Shown: positions 9,710 to 19,762, counted from the first letter of the stretch. The stretch is 64,000 nucleotides of DNA from Pseudomonas gozinkensis (GCF_014863585.1 NZ_CP062253.1:4242501-4306500); one strand, 5' to 3'. Program-made: numbers and translations. Notes: a model not told the origin generated them from the letters alone.

Positions 9710-9840
9710 ATCCTTTTTGAAAAAAATTCATTTAATTAAAGGGCTTAGAGGAATTTGCTGACCAAGCGCCTTTGCCCTCACCGTTTGACATGCGAGAATG
9801 CGTTCTCTTTTTTTCCCCTCTCGATGGTTAATCACGCGCA

Positions 9841-10695
9841 ATGACTGCACAACTAATCGACGGCAAATCGATCGCCGCCAGCCTGCGCCAGCAGATCGCC
9901 CAACGGGTTGCCGAACGTCGCCAGCAAGGTCTGCGCACGCCAGGCCTCGCGGTGATCCTGGTCGGCAGCGATCCTGCCTCTCAGGTTTATGTCTCGCACA
10001 AGCGTAAAGACTGTGAAGAGGTCGGTTTCCTCTCTCAAGCCTACGACCTGCCTTCCGAAACCACTCAAGAAGCGCTGACCGATCTGATCGATCGACTGAA
10101 CGACGACCCGGCAATCGACGGTATTCTGCTTCAACTTCCTCTGCCTGAGCACCTGGACGCCTCCAAACTGTTGGAACGCATCCGCCCGGACAAGGACGTC
10201 GATGGTTTCCATCCTTATAACGTCGGCCGTCTGGCCCAGCGCATTCCGCTGCTGCGCCCGTGCACCCCGAAGGGCATCATGACCCTGCTGGAAAGCACCG
10301 GTGCCGATCTGTACGGGATGGACGCGGTGGTTGTCGGCGCTTCCAACATCGTCGGTCGCCCGATGGCGATGGAACTGTTGCTGGCCGGTTGCACCGTGAC
10401 CGTCACCCACCGCTTCACCAAGGATCTGGCCGGCCACGTCGGCCGCGCCGATCTGGTAGTCGTGGCCGCCGGCAAGCCGGGCCTGGTCAAGGGCGAGTGG
10501 ATCAAGGAAGGCGCGATCGTGATCGACGTCGGCATCAACCGTCAGGAAGACGGCAAACTGGTCGGTGACGTGGTGTACGAAACCGCCCTGCCCCGCGCCG
10601 GCTGGATCACCCCGGTACCGGGCGGCGTCGGCCCGATGACCCGTGCCTGCCTGCTGGAAAATACCCTCTACGCGGCAGAAACCCTGCACGCCTGA
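9841..10695 (+). CDS. folD: Bifunctional methylene-tetrahydrofolate dehydrogenase/cyclohydrolase FolD
   Basis: 284 residues, the normal length. Catalytic Tyr50 and Lys54 lie in [14 protein letters not shown], and Gln98 in ILLQLPLPE. The NADP-binding loop [11 protein letters not shown] and the C-terminal [10 protein letters not shown] motif are present. It converts 5,10-methylene-THF to 10-formyl-THF for one-carbon metabolism in the cytosol. Divergent from the tRNA operon. The tRNA cluster next to folD is common in Pseudomonas. Confidence 0.97.
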   Translation: MTAQLIDGKSIAASLRQQIAQRVAERRQQGLRTPGLAVILVGSDPASQVYVSHKRKDCEEVGFLSQAYDLPSETTQEALTDLIDRLNDDPAIDGILLQLPLPEHLDASKLLERIRPDKDVDGFHPYNVGRLAQRIPLLRPCTPKGIMTLLESTGADLYGMDAVVVGASNIVGRPMAMELLLAGCTVTVTHRFTKDLAGHVGRADLVVVAAGKPGLVKGEWIKEGAIVIDVGINRQEDGKLVGDVVYETALPRAGWITPVPGGVGPMTRACLLENTLYAAETLHA

Positions 10696-10717
10696 GTCGC
10701 GTTTTTCGCGCACCGAG

Positions 10718-10743
10718 AACCCCGCCTTGTGCGGGGTTTTTCA
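10718..10743 (+). terminator. terminator of folD
   Basis: Stem AACCCCGC/GCGGGGTT with a CTTGT loop, followed by a run of T's, 22 bp past the folD stop. Confidence 0.85.
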
Positions 10744-10924
10744 TGCCCTCGAAAAAACCTTTACCGTTCGCCGGAAACCCCTATTTTTACAGGGCTTTTC
10801 ACGACTTTTTCATGCCCTTCAAACAACCATCGACAGTTCTTCAGCCATACTCCTAAAATGCGTCGTTTTTACGACACAGGCCGTTACAAATTACGGCATT
10901 TCCAACCTTCATGAGTTCGCCCGC

Positions 10925-11863
10925 GTGAATATTCGTCTGTCCATCCTGAGCCTGGTTTTTGCATTTTCAGGCACGCTCCTCACGCCAACGGTCAACGCCG
11001 CCGAAACTACCGCTGCCCCTCGAGACGCTTCGCAATTGAAGATTGCCTCCGGCAGCGCCCTGCTGATGGATCTGCAGACCAACAAAGTCATCTATTCCAG
11101 CAACCCGGACGTGGTGGTGCCCATCGCTTCCGTGAGCAAGTTGATGACCGGTTTGGTAGTGGTCGAAGCTCACCAGAACATGGACGAATGGATTGACGTC
11201 GACATCAGCCATACCCCGGAAATGAAAGGTGTGTTCTCTCGCGTCAAACTGCGTAGCGAACTGCCCCGCCGAGAGATGCTGCTGATTGCCCTGATGTCCT
11301 CGGAAAACCGTGCAGCTGCCAGCCTGGCTCACCATTATCCCGGCGGTTACGCTGCGTTTATCGCAGCGATGAACGCCAAGGCCAAGGCGCTGGGTATGAC
11401 CAGCACCCATTTTGTGGAACCCACCGGTCTGTCCGAGCGCAACGTTTCCACCGCCCGCGACCTGAGCAAGTTGCTGGTGGCCGCGCATAAACAGCCGCTG
11501 CTCATCGAGCTGACCACGACCAAGGAAAAGACGGTCTCGTTCCGCAAACCCAATTACACCCTGGGCTTCCGTAACACCGACCATCTGGTCAACAAGGCCG
11601 ACTGGGATATCCGCATCACCAAGACCGGCTTCACCAACCCTGCCGGCCACTGCCTGGTGCTGGTGACCCGCATGGCCAACCGTCCGGTGGCCCTGGTGAT
11701 TCTTGACGCGTTCGGCAAATACACTCACTTCGCCGATGCCAGCCGCATCCGCAGCTGGGTGGAAACCGGCAAGAGCGCCAACGTTCCAGCGGTGGCTCAG
11801 CAATACAAGGCCGACAAAAACCTCAAGAGTCGCCAGAGCGGCGTGATCGAAGCCTCCAAGTAA
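10925..11863 (+). CDS. pbpG: D-alanyl-D-alanine endopeptidase (PBP7 type)
   Basis: 312 residues when started at GTG 10925, which begins a clean signal peptide ([19 protein letters not shown], ending near TVNAA). The longer frame would overlap folD, and the ATG at 10911 hits a stop. Peptidase S11 motifs are present: SVSK at 69-72, SEN at 126-128, KTG at 232-234. Enzymes of this family cut D-Ala-meso-DAP cross-links in periplasmic peptidoglycan. No strong Shine-Dalgarno precedes the GTG, so the start is the main uncertainty. Confidence 0.9.
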   Translation: MNIRLSILSLVFAFSGTLLTPTVNAAETTAAPRDASQLKIASGSALLMDLQTNKVIYSSNPDVVVPIASVSKLMTGLVVVEAHQNMDEWIDVDISHTPEMKGVFSRVKLRSELPRREMLLIALMSSENRAAASLAHHYPGGYAAFIAAMNAKAKALGMTSTHFVEPTGLSERNVSTARDLSKLLVAAHKQPLLIELTTTKEKTVSFRKPNYTLGFRNTDHLVNKADWDIRITKTGFTNPAGHCLVLVTRMANRPVALVILDAFGKYTHFADASRIRSWVETGKSANVPAVAQQYKADKNLKSRQSGVIEASK

Positions 11864-11876
11864 TCCGTCACCCATG

Positions 11877-11905
11877 AAAAAGCCCCGAATCGTCGGGGCT
11901 TTTTC
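11877..11905 (+). terminator. terminator of pbpG
   Basis: Stem AGCCCCGA/TCGGGGCT with loop ATCG, then TTTTT. A's upstream make it usable in the other direction by the minus-strand gene ending at 11924. Confidence 0.85.
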
Positions 11906-11923
11906 ATTTATGCAGTTATGCAG

Positions 11924-12130
11924 TCAGTCGTTGGGCAACGGCATCTTGTCGTCATCGGGAATGCCGTCACCGGCGCTCGGGTCGCGCGAATGCTCCGGCG
12001 TCACCACCGCAGGACGCGCCAGCGGATCGCGCATGGGACTTTCCGGATCCAGTACCGGATCAACTTCCGGCTCAGGCGTGGTTGGCACACTGTCAGGTTT
12101 GTGGTCGTCGAAACTCGAATCGGTACTCAT
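11924..12130 (-). CDS. Small acidic, proline-rich disordered protein
   Basis: 68 residues from MSTDSSFDDHKP (an ATG two codons upstream is also possible). It is rich in Asp, Pro and Glu, with no hydrophobic segment and no cysteine, and repeats of the DP type (VDPVLDPESPMRDPLARP). Probably intrinsically disordered. It lies 12 bp downstream of a gene of similar size and composition. I do not recognise a function. Confidence 0.65.
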   Translation of the reverse strand: MSTDSSFDDHKPDSVPTTPEPEVDPVLDPESPMRDPLARPAVVTPEHSRDPSAGDGIPDDDKMPLPND

Positions 12131-12142
12131 ACGCACCTCGCT

Positions 12143-12355
12143 TCAAGGCTTGAGATCCGCCAGCGGATCGTAGGGCTTGGCCGGACGTCTGGGATCATCG
12201 TCCAGCTGCACGTCCTTCGGTGCTTTAGCCGGACCAATGGGATCGACTTGCGGATCGTCCAGATCAGGCGAGTCCGGATCGAAGCCCAGATCGTCGCCAC
12301 TCCCATGCTCGGAAGAATGCGGCCCGCTAGGTGAAGTTGGAATTGCCATGCTCAT
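12143..12355 (-). CDS. Small acidic disordered protein, paired with the next gene
   Basis: 70 residues. The segment GSGDDLGFDPDSPDLDD and the ending YDPLADLKP give a strongly acidic chain with no membrane segment. Its low-complexity DP-rich composition resembles the protein encoded just downstream, which suggests an operon of two related genes or an old duplication. I recall similar short proteins as conserved hypotheticals in Pseudomonas. Function unknown. Confidence 0.65.
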   Translation of the reverse strand: MSMAIPTSPSGPHSSEHGSGDDLGFDPDSPDLDDPQVDPIGPAKAPKDVQLDDDPRRPAKPYDPLADLKP

Positions 12356-12443
12356 CTCCTGATACCTGGCCCGAAAAATACGGGACGCTACAGTTCAGAA
12401 GCGCATCCTCCGCTAGGGTGCCCGACAGGCGACGAACGGAACC

Positions 12444-13121
12444 TCAGTGCGCCGCCAGCGCCTTCCTGGCCTGCGCCGCTTCCCGCTCCTGCCCAGCCTG
12501 GGCCAGTGCGTCGGCAGCCTTGAGCCAGCGCTGTTGATCGACCGCCGCCGGAATCTGCGCCGGTTTCTGGATCAACACCGCCCATCCACCGGATTTTTCG
12601 AGGGCCGATTCGAACGAGCTGAAGCTCATCAATTCACGGCGATTCATCCCGGCGCGCAGCAGCACCTTCTGCTTCAAACGATCGTAGCCAGACAGGATCG
12701 CGTAGCGCGGCTCCGCCCAAAACGCCGAACCCTCGCTGAAACGCACCATCACCGGATACCCGGCCGCCACCTGCGTCAGCAGCGCTGGCAGGTTGCTGTC
12801 CAGCGGATACACAACCATGCCGTATTCACGCGCCAGGCTCTGCAGATTCTGTTGCAACTTGTCCTCGGCGCCCGGCAAATGCAGCGGCTTTTCCAGCAGA
12901 CCCGGCGTGATCACGATGCCCTGCTGCGACAACAGGCTGGCCAGCACCTGCGGCCCGCTTTGAAAGGCCTCACCACGATAGAACGTGCCGCTGAGCTCGA
13001 CCCGTTCCGGCAGGCGCTTGACCTCTGGCGCCACACTGCCCGCACACCCCACCAAAGCTGTCACGCAACCGGCCACCAGCAGCGCCGCGCGAATCCGGGA
13101 AAATAGCTGCACCATCGTCAC
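12444..13121 (-). CDS. C39-peptidase-like lipoprotein lacking catalytic residues
   Basis: 225 residues. A signal peptide ends in the lipobox LVGC (about residues 23-26). The body has the layout of the PA2778-type C39-like family: a helix starting FQSGPQVLASLL where active members have CGPAALA, then GYPVMVRF and PRYAILSGYD where active members have a His before the strand, then a WAVLI strand and a helical C-terminal tail. The Cys position is Ser and the His position is Arg or Tyr, so it is probably a binding or scaffold lipoprotein rather than a protease. The family call is from memory. Confidence 0.75.
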   Translation of the reverse strand: MTMVQLFSRIRAALLVAGCVTALVGCAGSVAPEVKRLPERVELSGTFYRGEAFQSGPQVLASLLSQQGIVITPGLLEKPLHLPGAEDKLQQNLQSLAREYGMVVYPLDSNLPALLTQVAAGYPVMVRFSEGSAFWAEPRYAILSGYDRLKQKVLLRAGMNRRELMSFSSFESALEKSGGWAVLIQKPAQIPAAVDQQRWLKAADALAQAGQEREAAQARKALAAH

Positions 13122-13346
13122 TCTCTTGATCAGTTACCGGTCATCGTGTTCCGGCTTGGTCGAGGATCATAGGACGACGCATCGTTGCGGTATAGCCCAA
13201 AACGGCAGATGGATCGACTGCATAGAGCGAACTGATTGGTTATCACCGACCTTTGGTCAATAGCCTGAAACACGCCAGCGACTAGACTGTCAGTCAGACA
13301 AGAGCCAAAGCGCGAGCGCCCGACGCAGGGCAAAGAGGAGGCACAG

Positions 13347-13514
13347 ATGAGCCTGACCATGACCATCGTAATGCTGATTGCCGGCTGGCTGGCCGTAGCC
13401 GCCGCCATGCTGTGGGGCGTGCTGCGGATTTCCCGCCGCCATCACCACCCGGTTCAACCTGCACCGACCAGGAAGATCGAGAAACACGAAGCCCGTCACG
13501 CCACCGCGCACTGA
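13347..13514 (+). CDS. Single-span membrane microprotein (55 aa)
   Basis: ATG preceded by AGAGGAG at good spacing. 55 codons start MSLTMTIVMLIAGWLAVAAA, continue to MLWGVLRI, and then turn into a basic His/Arg/Lys tail (RRHHHPVQ to HATAH). One transmembrane helix with a positively charged cytoplasmic tail is predicted. A bidirectional terminator follows 22 bp later. Homologous function unknown to me. Confidence 0.6.
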   Translation: MSLTMTIVMLIAGWLAVAAAMLWGVLRISRRHHHPVQPAPTRKIEKHEARHATAH

Positions 13515-13535
13515 CTGTCTGTAACCGACACAAAC

Positions 13536-13576
13536 AAAAAGGCCGCCTGGACTCTCGCGAGTTCAGGCGGCCTTTG
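13536..13576. terminator. bidirectional terminator
   Basis: Long stem GGCCGCCTG/CAGGCGGCC extended by GACTC/GAGTT, with A's before and T's after. It serves the 55-aa gene on plus and the TerC gene on minus. Confidence 0.85.
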
Positions 13577-13588
13577 GTTTTCCGGCGA

Positions 13589-14338
13589 TTACGCCTCGGC
13601 AGTCAATTTCTTCTGCTTGGCGCGGCGCGACATCATGTTCAGCACTTCAATCGAAGCCGAGAACGCCATGGCGGCATACACATAACCTTTCGGTACATGG
13701 GCGCCGAAGCCTTCGGCGATCAGCGTCATGCCGATCATGATCAGGAAGCCCAGGGCCAGCATCACCACCGTCGGGTTGTCGTTGATGAACTTGGCCAGCG
13801 GATCAGCTGCAAACAGCATCACCAGTACCGAGACAACAACTGCAATCACCATGATCGGCAAGTGTTCGGTCATGCCGACAGCGGTAATGATGCTGTCGAT
13901 CGAGAACACCATGTCCAGCATCAGGATCTGCCCGATGGCGGCGGCGAAACCCAGGGTTACCGTCGAGGTTGCAGACTTCGGATCTTCCGGCGCCGGGTCC
14001 ATGCTGTGATGGATCTCGGTCGTCGCTTTCCACACCAGGAACAGGCCACCGGCGATCAGGATCATGTCCTTCCAGGAGAACGCCTGGCCGAGGATCTCGA
14101 TGACCGGCGCGGTCAACTGAACGATGAACGCGATGGTGCTCAACAAGGCCAGACGCATGATCAGCGCCATGCCGATGCCCAGGCGGCGAGCCTTCTGCCG
14201 ATACTGCTCGGGCAGCTTGTTGGTCAGGATCGAGATGAAGATCAGGTTATCGATACCGAGCACGATTTCCATCACCACCAATGTGGCCAAGGCAATCCAT
14301 GCGGTCGGGCTGGAAGCGAGTTCTAACAGGTATTCCAT
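13589..14338 (-). CDS. TerC/YgdQ-family integral membrane protein
   Basis: 249 residues with about seven membrane helices. Conserved acidic membrane motifs are [12 protein letters not shown] near the N-terminus and [16 protein letters not shown] in the middle. The ending [14 protein letters not shown] is shared with E. coli YgdQ. TerC-family proteins are associated with metal (often manganese) export or metalation of secreted proteins; which applies here is not visible. It lies 28 bp downstream of a small lipoprotein gene on the same strand and may be cotranscribed with it. Confidence 0.88.
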   Translation of the reverse strand: MEYLLELASSPTAWIALATLVVMEIVLGIDNLIFISILTNKLPEQYRQKARRLGIGMALIMRLALLSTIAFIVQLTAPVIEILGQAFSWKDMILIAGGLFLVWKATTEIHHSMDPAPEDPKSATSTVTLGFAAAIGQILMLDMVFSIDSIITAVGMTEHLPIMVIAVVVSVLVMLFAADPLAKFINDNPTVVMLALGFLIMIGMTLIAEGFGAHVPKGYVYAAMAFSASIEVLNMMSRRAKQKKLTAEA

Positions 14339-14366
14339 GGGTCAGTCCTGACTCTTGTAAGGCGAT

Positions 14367-14609
14367 TTAGATGGTCTTGGAAGAAGATTCGGATTTTTCC
14401 GCATCTTTTTCCGGAGCTTCTTTTTTCTCGATCAGGCCGCCAGTGGCGTCGCTGAGCGCTTGTTCAGCGGCTTTGTGCGTGTCGTCGATCGCCTGTTTGG
14501 CGCTCTCGGCAGCCTTGCCCATCAGCTGCTGGGCGCTTTTTTCCGCCTGGTCGCAACCGGTCATAAGCAGTAAAGACGTAAACATCAGTGCCGGGATCGT
14601 GTATTTCAT
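14367..14609 (-). CDS. Small lipoprotein
   Basis: 80 residues from MKYTIPALMFTS, preceded by AAGGAAACC. The signal sequence ends in lipobox LMTGC (about residues 15-19). The rest is a charged, Ala/Lys/Glu-rich helical region of short repeats (AAESAKQA, HKAAEQA), likely coiled-coil, then an acidic tail. Function unknown. Confidence 0.75.
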   Translation of the reverse strand: MKYTIPALMFTSLLLMTGCDQAEKSAQQLMGKAAESAKQAIDDTHKAAEQALSDATGGLIEKKEAPEKDAEKSESSSKTI

Positions 14610-14753
14610 GAGGTTTCCTTCGAATGAATAGACAGGGTCGCAGACCACTCGTCGATGGCTGGGCATTCTAGGGAGACAAACACTTCAGGAAAATTCGTAT
14701 TTTTAGCGGCTATACTTCGATTTATACGAACTGTATTTGACGGACCGAACCCC

Positions 14754-15653
14754 ATGCTCAATTACCGACAACTGCACTACTTCTGGGTGGTGGCCAAGAC
14801 CGGCAGCATCGTGCGCGCGTGCGAGCAACTGAACCTGACGCCGCAAACCATCAGCGGACAAATTTCCCTGCTCGAACAGACCTACGGCATCGAGTTGTTT
14901 CAGCGGGTCGGCCGGCAGCTTGAACTCACCGAAGCCGGGCGTCAGGCCCTGCCCTACGCCGAGCAGATGTTCCAGCTCGGCGGCGAACTCGAACTGATGC
15001 TGCGCGCCCAGCCCAACGAACAGCAGATCCTGTTCCGGGTCGGCGTGGCGGATGTGGTGCCAAAATCCATCGTGTACCGCCTGATTGCGCCGACCATGGA
15101 ATTGAGCGAGCCGCTGCGCATCACCTGCCGCGAAGACAAACTCGAACGCCTGCTGGCGGACCTGGCAATCCAGCGTCTGGATCTGGTGATTTCCGACAGC
15201 CCCATGCCCTCGCACCTGGACATCAAGGGCTACAGCCAGAAACTCGGCGAATGCGGGATCAGTTTTTTCGCCACCGCCGAACTGGCGGCGCAATACGGTC
15301 AGGATTTCCCGCGCAGCCTGCACGGTGCGCCGCTGTTGATCCCCGGCGCGGAAACCGTGGTGCGCAGCCGTTTACAGCGCTGGTTCGCCGAGCAGCAGAT
15401 TCAGCCGAGGATTGTCGGGGAGTTCGATGACAGCGCGTTGATGCAGGCGTTCGGCCAGTCCGGCAGCGGAATTTTCATCGGCCCGAGCGTGATTGCCGAT
15501 GAAGTGAAGCGCCAGTACGGCGTCGAGTTGATCGGCCAGACCGATGCGGTGAGCGAGTCGTTCTACGCGATCTCGGTGGAGCGCAAGGTCAAGCACCCCG
15601 GCATCAAAGCGATTACCGAAGGTGCCCGACGCGAGCTGTTTACAGCCTTTTAA
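14754..15653 (+). CDS. nhaR: LysR-type transcriptional activator NhaR
   Basis: 299 residues from MLNYRQLHYFWVVAKTGS, the characteristic NhaR opening. An N-terminal winged helix-turn-helix (about 18-37) is followed by a LysR effector domain. In other bacteria NhaR activates the sodium/proton antiporter gene in response to Na+. Here no antiporter adjoins; a divergent small lipoprotein and TerC gene lie upstream and a convergent MFS gene downstream. The start is fixed by the family N-terminus. Confidence 0.88.
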   Translation: MLNYRQLHYFWVVAKTGSIVRACEQLNLTPQTISGQISLLEQTYGIELFQRVGRQLELTEAGRQALPYAEQMFQLGGELELMLRAQPNEQQILFRVGVADVVPKSIVYRLIAPTMELSEPLRITCREDKLERLLADLAIQRLDLVISDSPMPSHLDIKGYSQKLGECGISFFATAELAAQYGQDFPRSLHGAPLLIPGAETVVRSRLQRWFAEQQIQPRIVGEFDDSALMQAFGQSGSGIFIGPSVIADEVKRQYGVELIGQTDAVSESFYAISVERKVKHPGIKAITEGARRELFTAF

Positions 15654-16810
15654 GCCGGCGCGCAGACGTCGCGCGGCTTGAGCACCATCAGCACCATGGC
15701 GAGGAAAATCGACAGCAGAATGAACCCGGCGGCGGCAAAGCCCACAAAACCCAGGCCGGCGCTGTCGATGACTCGACCACCAATGATCGCGCCCAGACCA
15801 ATCCCGAGGTTGGCCCCGGCAATGTTCAGCGACGCGGCAAAGGCCGGCGCTTGCGGTGCGGCTTTCATCAAGCGCACATGGCTGACCAGAAACAGCGCCG
15901 CCTGGGTCACGCCCCAGATGCCCATCGCCGCCGCCAGACCCAGCGACGAATTGATGTTCGGCACCAGCGCCACCATCCCCGGAATCATGAATGCGCAGAA
16001 CATCACCGAAGCCATCAGCGGATGACGATCCACCGCGCGACCGCCCAGCGAGTTGCCGATCAGACCGACCGCGCCAAAGCCCATCAGGCACCAGCCGACC
16101 ACAGTGCCATTGAAGCCGGCCAGTCGCTCGAGGATGTCCGCCAGATAGGTGTAGGCGGTGAACATGCCGCTGAACACCAGGATCGACAGCAGCACATGGC
16201 CCAGCATCAGCGGGCTGCGCAGGATCTTGAACTGCGAAGCAAAACTGACCTGATGCTGGTGCAGGCTGGTTTTCGGCAGGTAGACAAACAGCAGCAACGC
16301 CTTGGCAAACGCGATCACCGCCAGAATGCCGAACGCACTGCGCCAGCCGAACGCGTCGGAAATCAGCGTGCCGACCGGAATGCCGAACACGGTGGCGCAG
16401 ACGATGCCGAAGCCGATCTTGGCGATCGCGCGACCGGCGAAGTCCGGACCGACAATGTCCACCGCCGTTTCGCTGGCCAGCGCCCAGAACACCGGCAACC
16501 CCAGCGCCGGGATCAGCCGCGCAATGGCCATGACCCAGATGTTCGGCGCCAAGGCCGCCACGGTATTGGCCAGACCGAACATGATCAGGATGGTGATGAA
16601 CAGCTTGCGCCGCTCGAAGCGGGCGAAATACGCGGTCAAGAAAGGACCGAACATCGCCACGGTGAAAGCGAACAGCGTGACCAGCAACCCGGCCTGCGGG
16701 ATGGTGACGGCCAGGTCGCGGGCGATCGCCGGCAGGAGGCCGACGATGACGAACTCCGTGGTCAGCACCGTAAACCCGGCGGCGGACAACAGAAGGATGG
16801 GCAACAGCAT
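15650..16810 (-). CDS. MFS transporter, DHA1 (AraJ/NepI-like) drug or sugar exporter
   Basis: 386 residues from MLLPILLLSAAGFTVL with GGAG 8 nt upstream. About 12 membrane helices. The first loop motif reads TTEFVIVGLLPAIARDL, typical of the DHA1 arabinose-efflux group. Substrate is not predictable. It overlaps the nhaR stop by 4 bp in convergent orientation. Confidence 0.85.
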   Translation of the reverse strand: MLLPILLLSAAGFTVLTTEFVIVGLLPAIARDLAVTIPQAGLLVTLFAFTVAMFGPFLTAYFARFERRKLFITILIMFGLANTVAALAPNIWVMAIARLIPALGLPVFWALASETAVDIVGPDFAGRAIAKIGFGIVCATVFGIPVGTLISDAFGWRSAFGILAVIAFAKALLLFVYLPKTSLHQHQVSFASQFKILRSPLMLGHVLLSILVFSGMFTAYTYLADILERLAGFNGTVVGWCLMGFGAVGLIGNSLGGRAVDRHPLMASVMFCAFMIPGMVALVPNINSSLGLAAAMGIWGVTQAALFLVSHVRLMKAAPQAPAFAASLNIAGANLGIGLGAIIGGRVIDSAGLGFVGFAAAGFILLSIFLAMVLMVLKPRDVCAPA

Positions 16811-17147
16811 GAGGAACTCCAGCAAAACGACGACACCAGCGCTGACCCGAAGGCCCGCTGGCAGAACTTGAAAATTAGGATGCGCAATCTTAACAGAGTG
16901 TTTCCAGAGTGACTTGCACAAACCTGTCCAAGTTGCCGATGAATGCGGTGGCAGATCGTCACATGCCTGAAGGAATCGGATGACCCTGTGATAAAGTCCG
17001 CGCCCTGCAAAACGTACACCTTGTTCAACCACCCGTTTAACGGCGTGGCTGGCGCGTCAGTCCTTTCGGTTCGTGTCTGTGGCCTGCCCCGATTCAACGC
17101 CCGGATTGCGCAATCTTGCACCCTATAAAAAAACAGAGATGCCGTTC
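16811..17147. other. Gene-free interval between MFS gene and sstT
   Basis: Divergent promoter region. The only structure I see is an 11-bp direct repeat TGCGCAATCTT at 16881-16891 and 17107-17117, close to each of the two starts, which could be a shared regulator site. Confidence 0.4.
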
Positions 17148-18380
17148 ATGACCGCTTCATCCCCTTCTCTATTGCAACGCCTCAAAAGCCTCAGTCTGGT
17201 CACGCAGATCCTGATCGGCCTGATTGCCGGCATCGCCCTGGCGCTGTTTGCGCCGGAAGCGGCCAAAGGCACGGCCTTCATCGGCAAGGTGTTCGTCTCG
17301 GCACTGAAAGCCGTGGCGCCGATCCTGGTATTTGTGCTGGTCATGGCCTCGATCGCCAACCACAAGCACGGCCAGGAAACCCACATCCGGCCGATTCTGT
17401 TCCTGTACCTGCTGGGCACCTTCGCCGCTGCCGTGGTTGCGGTGATTGCCAGCATGATGTTCCCGTCGCACCTGGTGCTGTCCACCGACAACATCGCCGT
17501 GAGCGCACCAGGCGGTATCAGTGAAGTGCTGCAAAGCCTGTTGCTGAGCGTGGTCGACAACCCGGTGAGCGCACTGATGAACGCCAACTTCATCGGCATT
17601 CTGGCCTGGGCCATCGGCATGGGCGTGGCGATCCGGCACGCCGGCGACACCACCCGCGAAGTACTGGGCGATCTGTCCAACGGCGTGACGGTGATTGTTC
17701 GTGTCGTGATTCGCTTTGCACCGCTGGGCATTTTCGGTCTGGTGGCTTCGACCCTGGCCACCTCCGGGTTTGGCGCACTGATCGGTTATGCACATCTGCT
17801 GGCGGTTCTGCTGGGCTGCATGCTGTTCGTGGCGCTGGTGATGAACCCGCTCATGGTGTTCTGGAAGCTGCGTCGCAACCCTTACCCGCTGACACTTCAG
17901 TGCCTGCGCGAAAGCGGCATCACCGCGTTTTTCACCCGCAGTTCGGCGGCAAACATTCCGGTCAATCTGGAACTGAGCAAGCGCCTGGGCCTGCATGAAG
18001 ACACCTACTCGGTATCGATCCCGCTCGGCGCCACCATCAACATGGCCGGTGCGGCGATCACCATTACCGTGCTGTCCCTCGCTGCCGTGCACACTCTGGG
18101 CATCGCCGTGGACATCCCGACCGCGATCCTGCTCAGCGTCGTCGCCGCGATCTGCGCCTGTGGCGCCTCGGGCGTGGCCGGTGGTTCGCTGCTGCTGATC
18201 CCGCTGGCGTGCAGCCTGTTCGGCATCCCGAGCGAAATCGCCATGCAGGTGGTGGCGGTCGGTTTCATCATCGGCGTGCTGCAGGATTCGGCCGAAACGG
18301 CGCTGAACTCCTCCACCGACGTGCTGTTCACCGCCGCCGCGTGCCTGGGCGAAGAACAGAAAGCCCAGCGTCCGGCGTAA
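17148..18380 (+). CDS. sstT: Sodium:serine/threonine symporter SstT
   Basis: 410 residues from the second ATG, chosen because AGAG lies 9 nt upstream; ATG at 17139 would add three residues. It is a dicarboxylate/amino acid:cation symporter. The SstT hallmarks [18 protein letters not shown] and the serine-rich hairpin region [16 protein letters not shown] are visible. It imports serine and threonine across the inner membrane. Confidence 0.93.
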   Translation: MTASSPSLLQRLKSLSLVTQILIGLIAGIALALFAPEAAKGTAFIGKVFVSALKAVAPILVFVLVMASIANHKHGQETHIRPILFLYLLGTFAAAVVAVIASMMFPSHLVLSTDNIAVSAPGGISEVLQSLLLSVVDNPVSALMNANFIGILAWAIGMGVAIRHAGDTTREVLGDLSNGVTVIVRVVIRFAPLGIFGLVASTLATSGFGALIGYAHLLAVLLGCMLFVALVMNPLMVFWKLRRNPYPLTLQCLRESGITAFFTRSSAANIPVNLELSKRLGLHEDTYSVSIPLGATINMAGAAITITVLSLAAVHTLGIAVDIPTAILLSVVAAICACGASGVAGGSLLLIPLACSLFGIPSEIAMQVVAVGFIIGVLQDSAETALNSSTDVLFTAAACLGEEQKAQRPA

Positions 18381-18394
18381 ATCCCGGCGCAACA

Positions 18395-18434
18395 AAAAGC
18401 CCGCCAAGGTGCAAACCTTGGCGGGCTTTTTTAT
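18395..18434. terminator. bidirectional terminator sstT / DUF1993
   Basis: 14-bp stem AAAGCCCGCCAAGG/CCTTGGCGGGCTTT around TGCAAA, flanked by A's and T's. Confidence 0.9.
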
Positions 18435-18460
18435 TGCTTCGCAGGGTTAAGCCGAGCGGT

Positions 18461-18970
18461 TTAGAACGCGCCCATGTAATCGCGCTTGCCCACTTCAACA
18501 CCGTTGTGACGCAGCAGTGCGTAAGTGGTGGTGACGTGGAAGAAGAACTGCGGCAGGCCGTAGCTCAGCAGGTAAGCCTGGCCACTGAAGCGCTTCTCTT
18601 TCGGGGTGCCCGGGCGAGTCACGATCTCGATGCCTTCCTTGCCATTGATCTGCTCTGGCTTGATCTCGCCGATGAAGGCCAGAACCTTGGCGATCAGCGC
18701 CTGCAGCTCGGCGAAGGTGGTTTCGGTGTCGTCATATTTCGGGATTTCGATTTCGGCCAGACGCGAGGAAACGCCTTTGGCGAAGTCCACGGCGATCTGC
18801 ACCTGACGCACCAGCGGAAACATGTCCGGGTACAGACGCGCTTGCAGGAAGGCGTTCGGGTCGATGTTTTTCTCGGTGGCGTGAGCTTCAGCCTTTTTCA
18901 GCACATCGCTCACGGCGTTGAGCATTTGTTGGAAAACCGGGACGGATGCGGCGTACAGGGAAATGGTCAT
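18461..18970 (-). CDS. DUF1993 family protein
   Basis: 169 residues beginning MTISLYAASVPVFQQML, with the DUF1993 features VRQVQIAVDFAKG and the C-terminal FFFHVTTTYALLRHNGV. The family has a DinB-like helical bundle; its biochemical role is unknown. Monocistronic, ending at a shared terminator. Confidence 0.9.
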   Translation of the reverse strand: MTISLYAASVPVFQQMLNAVSDVLKKAEAHATEKNIDPNAFLQARLYPDMFPLVRQVQIAVDFAKGVSSRLAEIEIPKYDDTETTFAELQALIAKVLAFIGEIKPEQINGKEGIEIVTRPGTPKEKRFSGQAYLLSYGLPQFFFHVTTTYALLRHNGVEVGKRDYMGAF

Positions 18971-19095
18971 GGCAGTCTCACGTGGTGGCTGGGTGAATCG
19001 TGGGGGCGATTATAGCCATGCTCGCGGGCGGCGCGGCTTGTCTTTTATCCAGCAAGGATTAGGCTAGGCGCCTTCGACTGCAGAGGGAACGCGCG

Positions 19096-19746
19096 ATGAC
19101 CACAGAATTTGAAACCAACTCCGACGAACCACGGCTCAACGCCACGGAAATCCGCATTCTGGGCTCGTTGATCGAGAAACAGGCCACCAGCCCGGAAACC
19201 TACCCGTTGACCCTCAACGCGCTGGTGCTGGCCTGCAACCAGAAAACCAGCCGGGAACCGGTGATGAACCTGACCCAGGGCCAGGTCGGCCAGAGCCTGC
19301 GCGCCCTTGAAAGCCGCGGTTTCGCCAAACTGGTGATGGGCAGTCGCGCCGACCGCTGGGAGCACAAGGTCGACAAGGCCCTGGAGCTGGTGCCGGCGCA
19401 ATTGATCCTGACCGGATTGATGTTCCTGCGCGGCCCGCAGACCGTCAACGAACTGCTGACCCGCAGCGGTCGCATGCATGAATTCGAAGACGCCGAACAA
19501 GTGGTGCATCAACTGGAACGCCTGATCGCTCGGGATCTGGCAGTGCTGATTCCGCGTCAGGCCGGCCAGCGCGAAGATCGTTACACCCACGCACTGGGCG
19601 ATCCGGCGGACATCGAGGCGATTATCGCCGCGCGCCAGAATCCGAGTGATCGCGGCGCGGCCAGCGGTGTGTCAGTCGAACGCATCGAAGAGCTGGAAGC
19701 GCGAATCGCGGCGCTGGAAGAGCGTCTGGCCCGCCTCGAAGAATGA
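19096..19746 (+). CDS. YceH family (DUF480) protein
   Basis: 216 residues. Two winged-helix repeats start with [16 protein letters not shown] and the signature [16 protein letters not shown] segment [19 protein letters not shown]. The C-terminus is a coiled coil ([19 protein letters not shown]). The family is widespread in proteobacteria; the fold suggests nucleic-acid or protein binding. Function not established. Confidence 0.9.
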   Translation: MTTEFETNSDEPRLNATEIRILGSLIEKQATSPETYPLTLNALVLACNQKTSREPVMNLTQGQVGQSLRALESRGFAKLVMGSRADRWEHKVDKALELVPAQLILTGLMFLRGPQTVNELLTRSGRMHEFEDAEQVVHQLERLIARDLAVLIPRQAGQREDRYTHALGDPADIEAIIAARQNPSDRGAASGVSVERIEELEARIAALEERLARLEE

Positions 19747-19762
19747 GCGCACCGGGGCGGCG

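Noticed and set aside
10643..10924. Upstream extension of pbpG to 10643
   Set aside because: It would overlap folD and its terminator; the signal peptide begins at GTG 10925.
13589..14366. Manganese riboswitch (yybP-ykoY) upstream of the TerC gene
   Set aside because: Only 28 bp separate it from the upstream lipoprotein gene, too short for that leader.
16302..16871. Frames opposite the MFS gene at 15.7-16.9 kb
   Set aside because: Low-complexity antisense shadows of a membrane-protein gene; no start signals or recognisable domains.
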